Positions 34,160 through 46,014 of a stretch of 64,000 bases of DNA are shown piece after piece (within the stretch, counting starts at the first letter, position 1; each line of letters opens with the position of its first letter). The stretch is from Ceratopteris richardii (taxonomy: Eukaryota; Streptophyta; Polypodiopsida; Polypodiales; Pteridaceae), in NCBI GenBank assembly GCA_020310875.1, contig CM035423.1, positions 131,245,138-131,309,137 on the forward strand, given 5' to 3'. A model generated the notes under the pieces. It was not told the DNA's origin. It did no database searches and worked only from the letters and a program-made list of their open reading frames with translations. The position numbers and the translations under genes were made by a program.

Positions 34160-34740
34160 CACATAGGGGAATGAGTTACCTGGGTCACTAGTAGAGAAAG
34201 CTCCCTTTGAACAATCCTCTATGTAGTGTTCTTTTGAATCCATGCAATTTTTGCATGGAGGTGCTTCCTCAGGTAGGTAGTACTTACTCTATAAGTTCTT
34301 GTATTACCCACAATGAAAACACATGATGGCTTAGGGGAGTAGTTTTATTGATATCTTCCTCCTCCTCTTCCTTGATAAGTATTGAACTTAGAGACAAATC
34401 ATCCTACATTGGAGACTTGTCTTAGGAGGGAAGATTGAGCTGTTCCTACCCATTGCACATTTGGAGGTTGTGCCTACTGCCAAGACCTTCAAGAAATAAA
34501 AATCATTGGCATCATGGCCCTTACCAAAAAATTGGCATGTTAATTGCACAAAACATTCATGCATTGTATGCCCTTGACTAGCACAAAGTGAACACCAAAT
34601 ACTAGAACGTACTTGCTTCAAAGTTTTCAATTCTTCTATTTCCTTCCTTATGTGCACTAGGTCATGTGTGTCTTGGACAGGTATTTTTACTCCCTCCCGA
34701 GGGCCTTCTGCATCTTTAGAGCTTCTCCCTCTTGCCAAAG
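34160..34740 (-). pseudogene. Retrotransposon gag with several zinc knuckles (family G)
   Basis: In minus order: CSLCASQGHTMHEC (a perfect CX2CX4HX4C), CQFFGKGHDANDF (second and last Cys lost), CFHCG followed by stops, and CKNCMDSKEHYIEDC (CX2CX5HX4C). 34388-34738 is open for 116 codons with a Lys/Glu-rich helix before the first knuckle. Four knuckle-like units in a row is more than the usual one or two. Superfamily is uncertain: the LTR family is also found after a copia RNase H. Confidence 0.6.
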
Positions 34741-35660
34741 ATCAGATATGGAGTCATTGGTTGAAGAAGATCCTTGATTTTATAAGTTTTAAAATGAAGG
34801 CATGATTCTATATCCTTGTGGCTATAATTGCAAATTCAATGAGAGTGGCATATGGTCGGAGAAGTTCTCGAAGCTTTTGTTGTGTGGTTGTAAGAAGTGC
34901 CTTCTATACCCATTTTTTTATTATGAAGTCTCTCAAGGCATGAGGTAGCCATGCCACCAAGCGCCTAGTCCTCTTCATGAGTTCGGAGAATGTTTCTCTT
35001 ACATGTAGGGCTAGATTCTTTAATTCACTGAATGTCCTTTGAATAAAGTTACCTAGTTAAAATGCCTCTATGGACTATGTTTTTAAGGCCTCCTAGTTTT
35101 TGAAGTGATCTTTGGCATATTGATTGAAGCACTTATTGCATATCCTTCAAGAGTGCAAGGCAATAAGTTGATAGGAATCTCTCCACATTGTCCTTTAGAT
35201 CTTCATGAGCATGAGCATAGAAGAAAGAAAATATGATGTTAATTATTGACAAGAGGCTCAAAAGTTGCTTTTCCATGTTGCAAAAATTGGTGCCTTGTTC
35301 TTTAGAGAACACAACCAACTCCTTGTTAAGGGTGGTATGAGACTTTTTTTCCTCTTCTATGTGAAAGGTTACCGTTGATTGTATCGTAGAGGGTGAGCCC
35401 TTGATTGGAGTGCAGAAGGTATGGTAACTTAATGGGTTTTTTCTTAGGGATCAATTGTTTCTCCTTTTGGTTTCTAGTATGTATCATTGACCATGGTGGG
35501 ATGATGATACAATAATACACATGAAGAGGTTAAATTAACGAAAAAAAGGCAAAGAATATGCCCAAACATAATAAAAAGAAATTGTAGAATGTCGCATAGG
35601 CTCCTTCCAAATAGTCTCCAAGGAGGGTTGGAGGAAGTCGTTAGTCCAAGTTGCCTAGGA
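34741..35660 (-). pseudogene. Family G gag N-terminal region and leader
   Basis: Broken frames show SELMKRTRRLVAWLPHALRD and KDNVERFLSTYCLALLKDMQ (35133-35318), plausible capsid helices. Between gag and LTR, at about 35650-35668, the minus strand reads CTTGGCGATCCTAGGCAA, a possible primer site of unassigned tRNA type. Neither is strong on its own. Confidence 0.4.
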
Positions 35661-35676
35661 TCGCCAAGAAATTCGT

Positions 35677-36111
35677 TGACACTATTGTCCTTGTAGGATC
35701 TACTTGTAGAGAGTACACATGCAGACACAAAATGAAAAGAAGAATGTACCCACAAAATGAAAGGGTGTGGAAGACTCAAAGTGAGTAGACCAAGAAATGT
35801 GTAAACTGGCATGGATAAGAAATGGGCTTTCCAAGAGCATGATGTACTCCCTACAAGCTTCTAACCAAGTACAAAGTGGGGGACATGCTCTCCTTATATA
35901 GAGTTCGAGGAGGCTCTGCAAAGTACATCATATGTGGGATAACTACCCTTAAAGGAGAATGAATACAATGGTAGAAACAAATGGCAAGGTATCCAAATAC
36001 ACTGAGGTAGAACTAAAATAATATGAAATAGAGTGTGTCTTGGATGCAAAATGGAAGTGCACTCATGTAGATACAAATGACAATAAAGTAGATAAACTCA
36101 TGTCGTCAACA
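35677..36111 (-). repeat. 5' LTR of family G, 435 bp
   Basis: In element orientation it starts TGTTGACGACATGAG (36111) and ends CAATAGTGTCA (35677), with TG...CA ends. It matches 30171-30618 reversed. TATA-like CTATATAAGGAGAGCATG lies at about 35905. Gag is on its left on the same strand, so this is a 5' LTR. Confidence 0.8.
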
Positions 36112-36626
36112 TTACTCTCCCAAGATATTTGCCTAGGAGAGTTGCTCGATCAAGAGAGGGAAGAAGGCTAGTTGCCTAGGAGACAAAAGGACACTACATA
36201 AGAGCTAATCTCTTAGGAGAGGCTAGTCGCCCAAGAGAAAAGAGTACTTAGAGGAGCTAGTCACTCAGGGGAGAGAGAGAGAGAGAGAGACAGGGAGGGA
36301 GAGAGAGAGAGAGAGGAAACTTAAGAAAATTGATCACCTAAGAGGGAGGAAGGAAGTAAGCACCAGATCTAGAAGCACCACCAATTTCCCAAAAGGCTAT
36401 TGCCAAATAGAGCAACTTGACATAATGAGGATAGTGAGCGAAGAGAATAGCAATAAACTCCAAGGAATGGAGGTGAAATCCAAAAGCCTTGTTCCATTGG
36501 GCATTACAAATTTTCACCTATAGGTGGTGAAGCTGTGTGTGTGGATTTAGGGAATATGAATTGACTCCCTCTAGAGTGATCACGTCAAAGATGTTATGAG
36601 ATAGATATGAAAATATCTAAGTCACT
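36112..36626. repeat. Short imperfect repeat cluster and (GA)n tract
   Basis: Between 36128 and 36345 a core like GCTAGTYGCCYAGGAGA recurs about six times at 25-50 bp spacing (for example CTAGTTGCCTAGGAGA, CTAGTCGCCCAAGAGA, CTAGTCACTCAGGGGA). A (GA)n run fills about 36268-36314. 36350-36626 shows nothing recognisable. The cluster begins immediately outside the family G LTR. Confidence 0.6.
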
Positions 36627-39600
36627 TGGCAGATAGAATGAATACAACCAATGTACTTCTCCAAATGCCCCTCAAGTATACAGTCTGGCTAGCATGAACT
36701 AGAAGGCACTTCCTTGCAAGGACAAAATAGAAGGGTACAAGGCCTTATCACTTCTACAATAGTAGCACCTTAGTATAGGAGTAGATCCTATCGATGCCTC
36801 AATGTCTTTGTCTTTGTCTCTGCCTTTGAATGGTCCATCAATGGATATGCCCAAGTACGCAAATGATTCCTTTTCTTAGACCAAGGGGAAAAATATATAT
36901 AAGAAAATTGTAGCATAAGGACTGGTGGCCATGGTTGGGAAGTTATATTTGCAATTTTCCTCGTGTGGCTAGTTGCACCTTCTTAGAGGTGTAAGATGTA
37001 GGTTCATGTTGCTAGGGTCCTAGTTCCTCCTTTAGTCATCGGGGTCATGTCCCCTTGCCTTAGAGTCACCTTGGAAGGGTATCTAGGTAAGTTTTGCCTA
37101 GTATCTAGGTGGATGGCGTATTGTCTACAATTTCCTAGCCTAGGATCTATTGTGAAAGGAACTTGAAGTGCTTGATAGAAGTTCCCAAACTTGTCTTTGT
37201 AATAGTCTTTTTTTTTTGTTTGACCAATATTGTAATTCTTTGCAGCTTAAGTTTGGCAAGATAATTTCTTGGGAAAGTGTTGGGTGACTTGGGTGGATCC
37301 CTTGAATTGTGCTTTCGGGTGATTTGGGTGGCTCCCTTGAATTCTTTTGGTTTTTCGTACTAAGACAGCCTTAAGACCCTCGTTTTGAGCCCCTTCCAAG
37401 GGTGAACTACATCATTCAACCTTAACTTTCCCTCAAATTGGCTAGATGATTTCCCTGTCGACCCTAAGGCTAGGGAAATTGTTGGTCACACTTAACCACT
37501 TCTAGTTAAGATTTGCAAGGAGATGCTCTACTTCTAGATGGAATGTCTCAAGATTGTCTAGCTTACCTCTGTTCTAAATTTTGGTTTCAAAATGCCTCCT
37601 ATCTAGACACACGATGTCACTGCCCAATGGGGGAAATAAGGAAACCATTGATCATAATTTGTGCATGTGAAGTGATCTTTGGATGAAAATCAAGTAGTCA
37701 CTTGTTATCTACCAGTTATAGGCTCCCAATGCCCAAGTACACATATTTGCTCATTTGAAGTAAAATGCCCTTTGGCAGCAATTGAGTGATTTCCTTAGAT
37801 GTCTTGTCTAGAGAATTTGTGACCTTAAATTCTCTTTGGCAGATAGAATGAATACAACCAATGTACTTCTCCAAATGCCCCTCAAGTATACAGTCTGGCT
37901 AGCATGAACTAGAAGGGGCTTCCTTGCAAGGACAAAATAGAAGGGTACAAGGGCTTATCACTTCTACAATAGTAGCACCTTAGTATAGGAGTAGATCCTA
38001 TGGATTCCTCAATGTCTTTGTCTCTGTCTCTGCCTCTTAATGGTCCATCAATGGATATGCCCAAGTACGCAAATGATTCCTTTTCTTAGACCAAGGGGAA
38101 AAATATATATAAGAAAACTGTAGCATAAGGAGTGGTGGCCATGGTTGGGAAGTTATATTTGCAATTTTCCTCGTGTGGCTAGTTGCACCTTCTTAGAGGT
38201 GTAAGATGTAGGTTCATGTTGCTAGGGTCCTAGTTCTTCCTTTAGTCATCGGGGTCATGTCCCCTTGCCTCAGAGTCACCTTGGAAGGGTATCTAGGTAA
38301 GTTTTGCCTAGTATCTAGGTGGATGGCGTATTGTCTACAATTTCCTAGCCTAGGATCTATTGTGAAAGGAACTTGAAGTGCTTGATAGAAGTTCCCAAAC
38401 TTGTCTTTGTAATAGTCTTTTTTTTTTGTTTGACCAGTATTGTAATTCTTTGCAGCTTAAGTTTGGCAAGATAATTTCTTGGGAAAGTGTTGGGTGACCT
38501 GGGTGGATCCCTTGAATTGTGCTTTCAGGTGATTTGGGTGGCTCCCTTGAATTCTTTTGGTTTTTCGTACTAAGATAGCCTTAAGACCCTCGTTTTGAGC
38601 CCCTTCCAAGGGTGAACTACATCATTCAACCTTAACTTTCCCTCAAATTGGCTAGATGATTTCCCTGTAGACCCTAAGGCTAGGGAAATTGTTGGTCACA
38701 CTTAACCACTTCTAGATAAGATTTGCAAGGAGATGCTCTACTTCTAGATGGAGTGTCTCAAGATTGTCTAGCTTACCTCTGTTCTAAATTTTGGTTTCAA
38801 AATGCCACCTATCTAGACACACGATGTCACTGCCCAATGGGGGAAATAAGGAAACCATTGATCATAATTTGTGCATGTGAAGTGATCTTTGGATGAAAAT
38901 CAAGTATTCACTTGTTATCTACCACTTATAGGCTCCCAATGTCCAAGAACACATATTTGCTCATTTGAAGTAAAATGCCCTTTGGCAGCAATTGAGTGAT
39001 TTCCTTAGATGTCTTTTCTAGAGAATTTGTGACCTTAAATTCTCTTTGGCAGATAGAATGAATACAACCAATGTACTTCTCCAAATGCCCCTCAAGTATA
39101 CAGTCTGGCTAGCATGAACTAGAAGGGGCTTCCTTGCAAGGACAAAATAGAAGGGTACAAGGGCTTATCACTTCTACAATAGTAGCACCTTAGTATAGGA
39201 GTAGATCCTATCGATTCCTCAATGTCTTTGTCTCTGTCTCTGCCTCTGAATGGTCCATCAATGGATATGCCCAAGTACGCAAATGATTCCTTTTCTTAGA
39301 CCAAGGGGAAAAATATATATAAGAAAACTATAGCATAAGGAGTGGTGGCCATGGTTGGGAAGTTATATTTGCAATTTTCCTCGTGTGGCTAGTTGCACCT
39401 TCTTAGAGGTGTAAGATGTAGGTTCATGTTGCTAGGGTCCTAGTTCTTCCTTTAGTCACGGGGTCATGTCCCCTTGCCTCAGAGTCACCTTGGAAGGGTA
39501 TCTAGGTAAGTTTTGCCTAGTATCTAGGTGCATGTCGTATTGTCTACAATTTCCTAGCCTAGGATCTGTTGTGAAAGGAACTTGAAGTGCTAGATAGAAG

Positions 39601-40256
39601 TTCCCAAACTTGTCTTTGTAATAGTCTTTTTTTTTTTAGTTTGACCAATATTGTAATTCTTTGCAACTTAAGTTTGGGAAGATAATTTCTTGGGAAAGTG
39701 TTGGGTGACCTGGGTGGATCCCTTGAATTGTGCTTTCGGGTGACTTTGGTGGCTCCCTTGAATTCTTTTGGTTTTTCCTACTAAGATAGCCTTAAGACCC
39801 TTGTTTTGAGCCCCTTCCAAGGGTGAACTACATCATTCAACCTTAACTTTCCCTCAAATTGGCTAGATGATTTCCCTGTAGACCCTAAGGCTAGGGAAAT
39901 TGTTGGTCACACTTAACCACTTCTAGATAAGATTTTCAAGGAGATGCTCTACTTCTAGATAGAATGTCTCAAGATTGTCTAGCTTACCTCTGTTCTAAAT
40001 TTTGGTTTCAAAATGCCTCCTATCTAGACACACGATGTCACTGCCCAATGGGGGAAATAAGGAAACCATAGATCATAATTTGTGCATGTGAAGTGATCTT
40101 TGGATGAAAATCAAGTAGTCACTTGTTATCTACCAGTTATAGGCTCCCAATGCCCAAGAACACCTATTTGCTCATTTGAAGTAAAATGCCCTTTGGCAGC
40201 AATTGAGTGATTTCCTTAGATGTCTTTTCTAGAGAATTTGTGACCTTAAATTCTCT
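36627..40256. repeat. Three tandem 1,210-bp units
   Basis: AGATAGAATGAATACAACCA stands at 36631, 37841 and 39051, an exact 1,210-bp period. Units are 36627-37836, 37837-39046 and 39047-40256, differing at about 2% of positions with few indels (a T-run and single bases). No open frame of note, LTR, primer site or domain is present. Each contains an inverted pair TTTCCCT...AGGGAAA. Similarity ends sharply at both sides. The units may be a young satellite or a local segmental duplication. Confidence 0.95.
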
Positions 40257-41090
40257 TTAACTAAGTGTCCTTTGAGGTTAGTTTCTAGTTAGAAGTTTTG
40301 CTCATGTTTCTAACCTTGGTTCAATATTTTTTCCAAGCTAAAAGGATCCTAGAATCCCCAATTTCGTGACAAACAGTGGACTTGCACAACTAGCTACATG
40401 AGAATAATTGATATCAAAATCCTTTGGTTTTCATGCTTTATTCTTCAATTCTTTGTGGTTGTTCCCACTTCTTTGATATCTATGCCATTGCAGCGACTTC
40501 TTGAATATCATAGTCCCAGTTGATGGCCCAAAACAAGGGCTGATGTCCTTGGTTTATGTCCACATAGGGAAATCATTGGTCCAATTTTCCTAATTTATAG
40601 CCCCAATGGATTGGAATTTTAGAGCTATCACTTCCTCTATGGATTTAAGGATGCTTGGTCACCTCAAAGTACGAACTCACACCTCATAAGATGAAGAATG
40701 ATAGGGTGATTTCCCTATTACAAGGAAATTGTTCCCCATGGAATCATCAATCTTGGGACTTGGGTGATATTGATCTCTTATTTCCCTGAGCCTTAGGTGC
40801 CGATGGGGTGTCATGGAACTCAAAATTTTCCAATTGAGGTCTAGAGATGACTTTTATATTCAACTATTTCCCACAAAAACTATGGAAATCGTTTGATCTT
40901 TGTGAAGAGAAGGATAAGTTTCTTCGACGGTATGATTTTCTAGAGTGTTATTCGGGCAATAAGGCTAGGATGGGCTGAGTAAATCCTCTTCACAAGATTG
41001 ATCCTAGCTTTAAATTGATCCGAAACCTTCATTTGACCTCAGATTCGGGATCTGAGAAAGTTATTGTGGCTTGTTAGGACTTCACAAGAT
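40257..41090. other. Unique flank of the tandem array
   Basis: No coding or repeat signal strong enough to name. TTTCCC/GGGAAAT motifs as in the array recur (for example GATTTCCCTATTACAAGGAA at about 40711), suggesting distant kinship with the array unit. Confidence 0.5.
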
Positions 41091-41099
41091 CAAGGCCAC

Positions 41100-42000
41100 T
41101 AACACACCTAGTGGGTCTTCTTGGATTTGTATGTGTTTAGAGCTTGAGAATACCAAGGCCACAAAACACACCTAGATAGAAAATATGGTTCAAGTGGACA
41201 ACATTATTGAAGGATACTCCCTTTTATTCCATAAAAGATTTTTCAAATGTTGTTCAAATTCCTGGAAATGACTTCTTTTCCGCAAGAATAAATAGTACAC
41301 GAAGTAAGTCCTCACAAAAGATTGAACAATCCTTACGCATGCATGTAGGGGCCATTGAGAAGACTCGTGATTCTGTTTTCGCCCTAAATGTTTGCTTTAC
41401 GCAATCAACTTTTTTCATAACCGGTGCATCGGCTCCAAATGGGTATAAGCCAATAGTGGAAAAACATTATTCCGAGGGATTGTTTATCCATGCCATGTCA
41501 AAGTATCAAATTCCTTTGCAAAAACATCAAGAAGGGAGGACTCCTTCATATTAATTTCAGACTTGAAGTAGTAGAGAATGTAGCTAGAAAGGAAAGCATA
41601 CCTTCAATATTATCATGAGAGGCCCTTGTGAAAATAAAAGTTTCATCTACAAATCCCAAGGCTATTGTTTTGAACTCCATGGATGGAGATTCCTTGAATA
41701 ACAGCAGAATTTATTTTGGCCTCCAACAAATAGAACAGTGGAATTGATGTCAATGCATAAAGAAGTGAACCGAGAGGGCAGCCCTGCTTTGTAGATCATG
41801 AAATAGGGAAAGATTGGGCTAAACATCCATGTATGTCCACTTATAATGCACTATCTTGATCTACAATGTATAAAACCTATTTGTGTAGTATGCACCACAT
41901 TGTGAATAATCTGCTTAACATCCAACATGAAAAAATTTGCAAAGACTTTATATGTAATGATCATCATTGTAATGAGACTCCAATCCCCAACTTGTTTAGG
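41100..42000 (-). pseudogene. LINE (non-LTR) reverse transcriptase fragment
   Basis: In minus order and shifting frames: PKQVGDWSLITMMITYKVFA (compare the RPI-x-YK-A-N block of LINE RT), HTTQIGFIHCRSR (TQ-GFI-GR motif), GCPLSSLLYALTSIPLFYLL (QGCPLSP block), GFVDETFIFTRASHDNIEGM (F-DD motif, here with the second Asp as Glu and stops nearby) and, near 41120, GLGILKL, the conserved post-RT block. LINEs use RT for target-primed reverse transcription. Many stops make it inactive. Frames open on the plus strand here (41207-41554) are shadows. Confidence 0.7.
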
Positions 42001-42004
42001 CTAT

Positions 42005-42993
42005 AAATGGCCATGGTTGAAAGCGGTGATGTATTCCATATGTTGGTTATTTAAGATAATTTGGATGGTACCAATTACCCATTATGGGCTTCTATGATGC
42101 ATCACAAGGATTGATGAATATTGTGCAAGGTGTTGAAAAATTTCCTATAAGTTATTGAAGGTGGTGCAAATGGCATTGAAGATGGTGATATTCTTTAGGT
42201 TCATGTTCATGATGTGGTTCTTGTTGCACCTACTATAGAGAAACTTCGTTGGGATGGAAAAGATGCTCAGGCACATGCATTGATAGCCTTGTCTAGCAAA
42301 CATGCCATTATTCCTCACATTCACTCCTACAAAATGATGCTTGGGATACACTTATCACTTTATAGGAGGCAAGGAATGAGGTTCATGTTTCTTACATCTG
42401 AAAACAATTGGAGAATGAGCACATGAATGAAGGAGATTCCATGGACAGTTTTTTGACAAAGATCAAAGATTTGAATGAGTAGTTGATTTCTGTTGATGAA
42501 GTTTTTCCTAACAGTTCACTTGAGCAAACCGTTCTAAATGGTCATCTAGATTCATATCATAGTTTACTTCTACTCTTCGATTGATGATGAAAAGCAATCC
42601 AAATGCCTTAACATTTGAAGATTTATTCTTTGTTTTGTTGTAGGAAGATCAGTATAGGCAAAATAGGTCCATTATGCATGTTGCATATCAAAGTTTCTTG
42701 GCTAGTCAGAGGGCAAAGGTAAATGGAGCTCATCTATTAAGAAGAAAAAATATGCTAATTCTACATAATCAAAGAAGGATGACATGGACAAGAAGAAAAC
42801 AGAACAACAAAATTTATTTTGCAAATACTGTAAAGGAAATGATCATGTCATTAAGAGTTGTCCAAAACTTGCTACAAAAGAGGTACAGAACAAAGAGGTT
42901 GGAATGGTTGTTGTAGAGGCCTCTACAACCAAAATAGAGTCAGCTAATCTTGTGCAAAATGAAGAATGTGCATTTACTACTGTCTTTCATTGA
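42005..42993 (+). pseudogene. Ty1/copia gag, family Y, without LTR
   Basis: Starts ATGGCCATGGTTGAAAGC and reads DNLDGTNYPLWASMMHH, APTIEKLRWDGKDAQAHALI, SKHAIIPHIHS and then an intact knuckle [14 protein letters not shown] (42784-42993). It is collinear with the minus-strand gag at 16.6-17.3 kb. Frameshifts and stops occur at 42.1, 42.43 and 42.6 kb. No primer site or LTR is upstream; instead it touches the LINE fragment within a few bases of its ATG. It ends at about 42993. Confidence 0.8.
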
Positions 42994-43780
42994 GCTACTT
43001 TGCGTTTTGATTTTCTTCTTCTTTTTCTCTTGGTAGATTCTCCCTCCACACCTCCCTCCTCTTGAACTTCATCATCCCTGATAGACTTTGATAGGTGACG
43101 TGAGTACGTTTGGAATATTGTTTGCTCTTTTTGGTTAAGCAGATTGTCTTCACATAGCATTAACGCTTTCCATTGAGCTGATTTAATACCATCCTTTGGT
43201 GCTTGTCTTTGACCTACGAAGAAGCTTAGCTCATATGCCACTAGTCAAGCATTTAAGTTTGAAGACATTTTCAAAAATATTTCAAAGTCCATTTCAAAAA
43301 ATCCTGTAAAGAATGCTTCTTTGAACGTTTGCATGTATGGACTTGGCAAAAACATGAGCCAAGAATAAATAGCCATTATGGTAAGGTGACTAGGTATGAT
43401 AGAAAGATAAAAAATCAGAGCATTTGTGCCTGGTTAATGCCAATGAAGTTCAAAAATGTATATTTCGCATGTTTGATCACCTTTAGAACTGTGAGAAGCA
43501 TGCTCAACACTTGAATGGTAATTTTGATTGCTAAATTTGGGACCGGCATATATCTTGAAATTCAAATTTTGGTTGTTCACACCATGTAATCTTTGGTTGG
43601 TTCAGCCATGTTTGTGGTATGATCAATTCTTCACTGATTTTTATGTCCTTTCCTTTGTCAATATGTATTGTCTCATTAAATGGTTGTCTGATATGAAGGT
43701 GAACCTATTGTTCATCCTCCTTTGTTGTGTTTGGTTTTGATGAGTTTCCTTGAAATGTCACATCCATAGCTGACGGTTCT
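42994..43780 (-). other. Unidentified; small basic-tailed frame at 42987-43241
   Basis: An 84-codon minus frame carries FFVGQRQAPKDGIKSAQWKA and ends in a Lys/Arg-rich tail (KRKRRRKSKRK). No family was recognised; the composition could suit a nucleic-acid-binding fragment. The rest (43.25-43.78 kb) has no signal. Confidence 0.3.
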
Positions 43781-43863
43781 GCCACCACTCTGATGGGTAC
43801 AATTGGTTCCTTTTCAAGGATAGGGTTCCACTACAAAGCAGGTACATCTTTATATGCGAAGGT

Positions 43864-45085
43864 CTACATATTTATTTTTGTGGTGGCTCCTTGATGTTGA
43901 AGGTACAAAGCATCACTTCCCCAATCTTGTACTACTCTCAATTGTCTCATGAACGGTTTTCCTAAAATCATTTCGTAATTTTTTGCTTTCCCAAACTGAC
44001 ATATTGCTAGGGTATGCTCAAATTCTACTCCACATGTGGTCAACATTATTTTTTCTTGGATTCCTAAAGGTCTTTCAACATGACCTTCTGCTAATTGGAG
44101 TTTCATCTGTGTGTGTCGTAGGGCTGGCTTTCCCCATTTCTCCCATATCTCCTTATTGTTGATTCCTACTCCATCTCCTGTGTCTAAAATCACTTTGGTC
44201 ATGTATCCATTGAATGTGATTTGGAAGACAGGTGTTTCCTTCATCTCCCTCACTAACTCTCCCACTTTATCTATTAGAAATCTAATTGTGGGTGGGGCCT
44301 CTTCTTCCTTCTTCTTGGTGTGTTCTTCCACCTCTATCTTTAAGTGTTGGGCCAAGTGTTTCCACAGCTGAGATTTAATTCGTAGAAGCTCTTCTATAGT
44401 TAAAGAACATTGGACTTTTGTTCTCTTGAGTTTTGATAATGCATGAGATGCTTCATCATGCGACTTTCTTTCTATGTCCCTGATTGTAGGAGCATGAAGT
44501 ACTTCCAACCTCCTCTCATATTCCCCCATGTAATTGGGAACTGTGAACATACTATTTATTTCTTCTCTATTTTGATCCAAAATTGATATTTCTTCGTATA
44601 TTTCCTCAACTTCCACTATTGGTAGATTCCCAATGATGTCTAGCTCTTCAAATGGTGGTGGTGCATTACCACTTTTCTTCCATCGATCTTCTTGAACTCT
44701 AGCCCAAAGGTCACTTTGCCAGGTAGTTTCTATTTCCAAAATTTTTGAATCTTGTTCTTCCTTTTTAACATGGATATTTCCCTTTCCTTCATCCTCTTGC
44801 TATCCTTTTTTTTATTGATTGGCAACATTTAAACATTCTTGGAATTGGTTTTCTGGTATCCTAGTCTCGAGAAGGGTTGGTATAGAATTTTTAGGTGTGA
44901 TTTGAGAAATCTCAATCAATTTTTTGCATATTTCTAATCTTTTCCTTCTCCAAGTCTCCTCTAGGATAACTTCTTTCGTTTTGTTCTATGTTAGGCCATG
45001 TCTCTATCCTAGATTGATAGGCCTTCAACCACATGTTCAAGTCTTTGGGCATGGGATCTGCTAGAATTGATCCTGCCAAAACTTT
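43864..45085 (-). pseudogene. Ty3/gypsy gag C-terminus and retropepsin (copy C)
   Basis: An open frame of 291 codons (44739-43864) is the best-preserved piece of this family. Gag end: WARVQEDRWKKSGNAPPP and an acidic stretch. Protease: VILDTGDGVGINNKEIWEKW with the catalytic DTG intact, LAEGHVERPLGIQEK, EHTLAICQFG and MILGKPFMRQLRVVQDWG (ILG motif). 44740-45085 holds the preceding gag in broken frames. It is cut on the right by copia gag at about 45090 and has no RT on its left. Confidence 0.85.
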
Positions 45086-45089
45086 CTTC

Positions 45090-46004
45090 GACCCAATATA
45101 CCTCTATTGCTACCATATCCACCTCTTCCACTTCCTCTCTTGGTCTTCCCACTGAACCAGCAATTCTGAGTGGTGTTGTTGGTCTTATTGCATATGGTAC
45201 AAGGTTGAACATTCTGACCTTTGGCTTTGTCATGCTTTAGTCCTTTCTTCTTCCCTTTCCACTTGCTCTTGCTTGCGAAATTGGCTTGAGAAGTCTCCTC
45301 TTCATCTTCTTCCTTCTTCTTTCCTTTCAGTTTCTTATCCTTCTTATTTGCATATAGAGCACTAGTTGAATTACCATGGTAGGAGTTACCTTCCTTTATG
45401 CTATCATTGGCCTTTTGATTGAAGATTTGTACAAGAAAGATGTTCAAGTCTAGAGCTTGCACATCTATGATGAGATCATAAGCCGTAGTGAAGGATTGCC
45501 ATTGCTTATCACTTTGAGTCCCAAAGAGAATTTGCCTCATGGTAGCCTCTTCTTCAATCAGCTCTCCAATGGATGCTAACTGATCCGCAACCTCCTTGAC
45601 CTTGGTAACAAACTCTGTGATATTTTGTTTAGGTGTCTTCTTCATTTGGTTGAACTCGTTCCAAAGATGATTCTTTCTTGCTTTAATAATTGTAGAAAAG
45701 AAAGTCTCTAGGGCATCCAAAGTCTCTTGAGATGTCTTGCATCCTCTAATATGTGGTAATAGAAAGTCAGAGATAGAGTTTAGTATGTACAAACTTGCTT
45801 GAGCATCCCTTGCACACCAAAGTGTGATCTTATCTGTCTCCTCTTGTGTAGGTCCTCCTTTGGATCTTGGAATAGGCATAGCTTCATCACCTCCTACAAT
45901 TCCATAAAGATTTCTACCTTGCAAATAGGCCTCCATTTTAATTTTCCAATCTGCATAGTTGTGTCGATCAAGCTTCTAGATCATTGAGGGAAATCCATCG
46001 CCCA
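45090..46004 (-). pseudogene. Ty1/copia gag (family 1-like, copy C)
   Basis: The likely ATG is at 46004, but a TAG follows after nine codons. From 45936 the frame is open: MEAYLQGRNLYGIVGGDEAM, ARKNHLWNEFNQMKKTPKQN, EEEATMRQILFGTQSDKQWQ, a Lys-rich region, then the knuckle CTICNKTNNTTQNC (perfect CX2CX4HX4C) and a Gly/Arg tail. It closely matches 1.67-2.62 kb. The last dozen codons of the frame run into gypsy sequence, showing a direct copia-gypsy junction. Confidence 0.85.
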
Positions 46005-46014
46005 TCTTGATCTA

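Noticed and set aside
36627..40256. CRISPR array or rDNA spacer as an explanation for the 1,210-bp repeats
   Set aside because: Unit length and lack of short direct repeats with spacers exclude CRISPR; no rRNA sequence or promoter was recognised in or beside the array.
41207..41554. 115-codon plus-strand frame as a possible new gene
   Set aside because: The opposite strand carries LINE reverse-transcriptase motifs across the same bases; the plus frame is a shadow with no family resemblance.
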